Assembly (NCBI GenBank): GCA_002429965.1
Contig: DJBG01000095.1
Location: forward strand, 22,760-29,210
Source: Hungatella sp. UBA5982
GTDB lineage: Bacteria; Bacillota; Clostridia; Lachnospirales; Lachnospiraceae
Reading direction: 5' to 3'
DNA length: 6,451 bases
How positions within the stretch are numbered: position 1 is the first letter of the stretch; every line of letters begins with the position of its first letter. A program made the translations under genes and the position numbers. Of the stretch, positions 6,155-6,451 are shown piece after piece. Below the pieces are notes generated by a model. It worked only from the letters and a program-made list of their open reading frames with translations. It was not told the origin of the DNA and did no database searches.

Positions 6155-6451
6155 TCAGCCTCCCAGATAAGCTTTCCTTACAACATCAGACTTCATCAGT
6201 TCTTCACCTGTTCCGCAGATGTTTACCATACCGTTTTCAAGAACATATGCTTTGTCACAGATAGAAAGCGCTTTTCTCGCATTTTGCTCAACGAGCAGCA
6301 CGGTAATTCCGGAATCCCGGATCTCCTTAATTAAATCATATACCTGGTTTACAATAATTGGCGCAAGTCCAAGGCTGGGTTCATCAAGCAGCAAAATCCT
6401 GGGGTGCTCCATAAGTCCTCTGCTGATAGCCAGCATCTGCTGCTCGCCGCC
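6155..6451 (-). CDS. livF: LivF-type ABC transporter ATP-binding protein, C-terminal part (5' end outside window)
   Basis: This is the ATPase subunit of a Liv/HAAT-type ABC importer, which sits on the cytoplasmic face of the membrane and powers uptake of branched-chain amino acids or related small molecules. Only the last 98 residues are visible; the reading frame is open to the window edge. They begin inside the ABC signature (GGEQQML), followed by Walker B with the catalytic Glu ([13 protein letters not shown], visible residues 19-31), the D-loop (SLGLAP), and VLLVEQNA at 51-58, where LivF proteins usually carry Gln-Asn in place of the switch His. The ending VRKAYLGG is typical of LivF rather than LivG. 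The Walker A region and the other transporter genes (livJ, H, M, G in the usual order) would lie beyond 6451. The stop is 49 nt before the dehydratase start, with no terminator between, so the two are probably co-transcribed. Family is sure; the transported substrate is not, because Liv-type importers also carry non-amino-acid compounds. Confidence 0.93.
   Translation of the reverse strand, partial: GGEQQMLAISRGLMEHPRILLLDEPSLGLAPIIVNQVYDLIKEIRDSGITVLLVEQNARKALSICDKAYVLENGMVNICGTGEELMKSDVVRKAYLGG

Overview
All six genes lie on the minus strand, so transcription runs from the high coordinates to position 1. The window looks like part of a catabolic locus from an anaerobic Firmicute, most likely a clostridial or Lachnospiraceae-type gut or soil organism. 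This rests on strong AGGAGG-type ribosome binding sites before most genes, moderate base composition, tight gene packing, and the families present (Liv-type ABC importer, IlvD/EDD dehydratase, LacI regulator, Fe-S flavin oxidoreductase). The species assignment is inference.

Layout in transcription order: (1) 6451-6155, the C-terminal 98 residues of a LivF-type ABC transporter ATPase, cut by the window edge. (2) 6105-4447, an IlvD/EDD-family Fe-S dehydratase, 49 nt after livF and probably in the same transcript. (3) A 106-nt gap at 4446-4341 with an extended -10 promoter candidate and a 13-nt palindrome. (4) 4340-3327, a LacI-family regulator. (5) 3315-2476, a TIM-barrel sugar epimerase/isomerase of the D-tagatose/D-allulose 3-epimerase type. 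(6) 2454-1084, an Old Yellow Enzyme-type NADH:flavin oxidoreductase with a C-terminal cysteine cluster. (7) 1069-41 (or 1087-41), a zinc-dependent, NAD-type medium-chain alcohol/polyol dehydrogenase. Positions 1-40 hold no recognisable feature. No RNA gene, insertion sequence, CRISPR array or convincing terminator was seen.

Taken together, the genes look like an inducible route for a carbohydrate-like compound. An importer brings in a substrate. The polyol dehydrogenase oxidises or reduces a hydroxyl. The TIM-barrel enzyme isomerises or epimerises a keto sugar. The dehydratase removes water from a sugar acid or dihydroxy acid. The flavin enzyme reduces, or less commonly oxidises, an activated C=C bond. 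LacI senses an intermediate. The four genes from lacI to the dehydrogenase have gaps of 11 nt, 21 nt and an overlap or 14 nt, so they form a tight operon with the regulator as first gene. The substrate cannot be read from the sequence. The flavin enzyme and the epimerase both carry changes at positions normally tied to substrate binding, which suggests an unusual substrate rather than a textbook sugar pathway.
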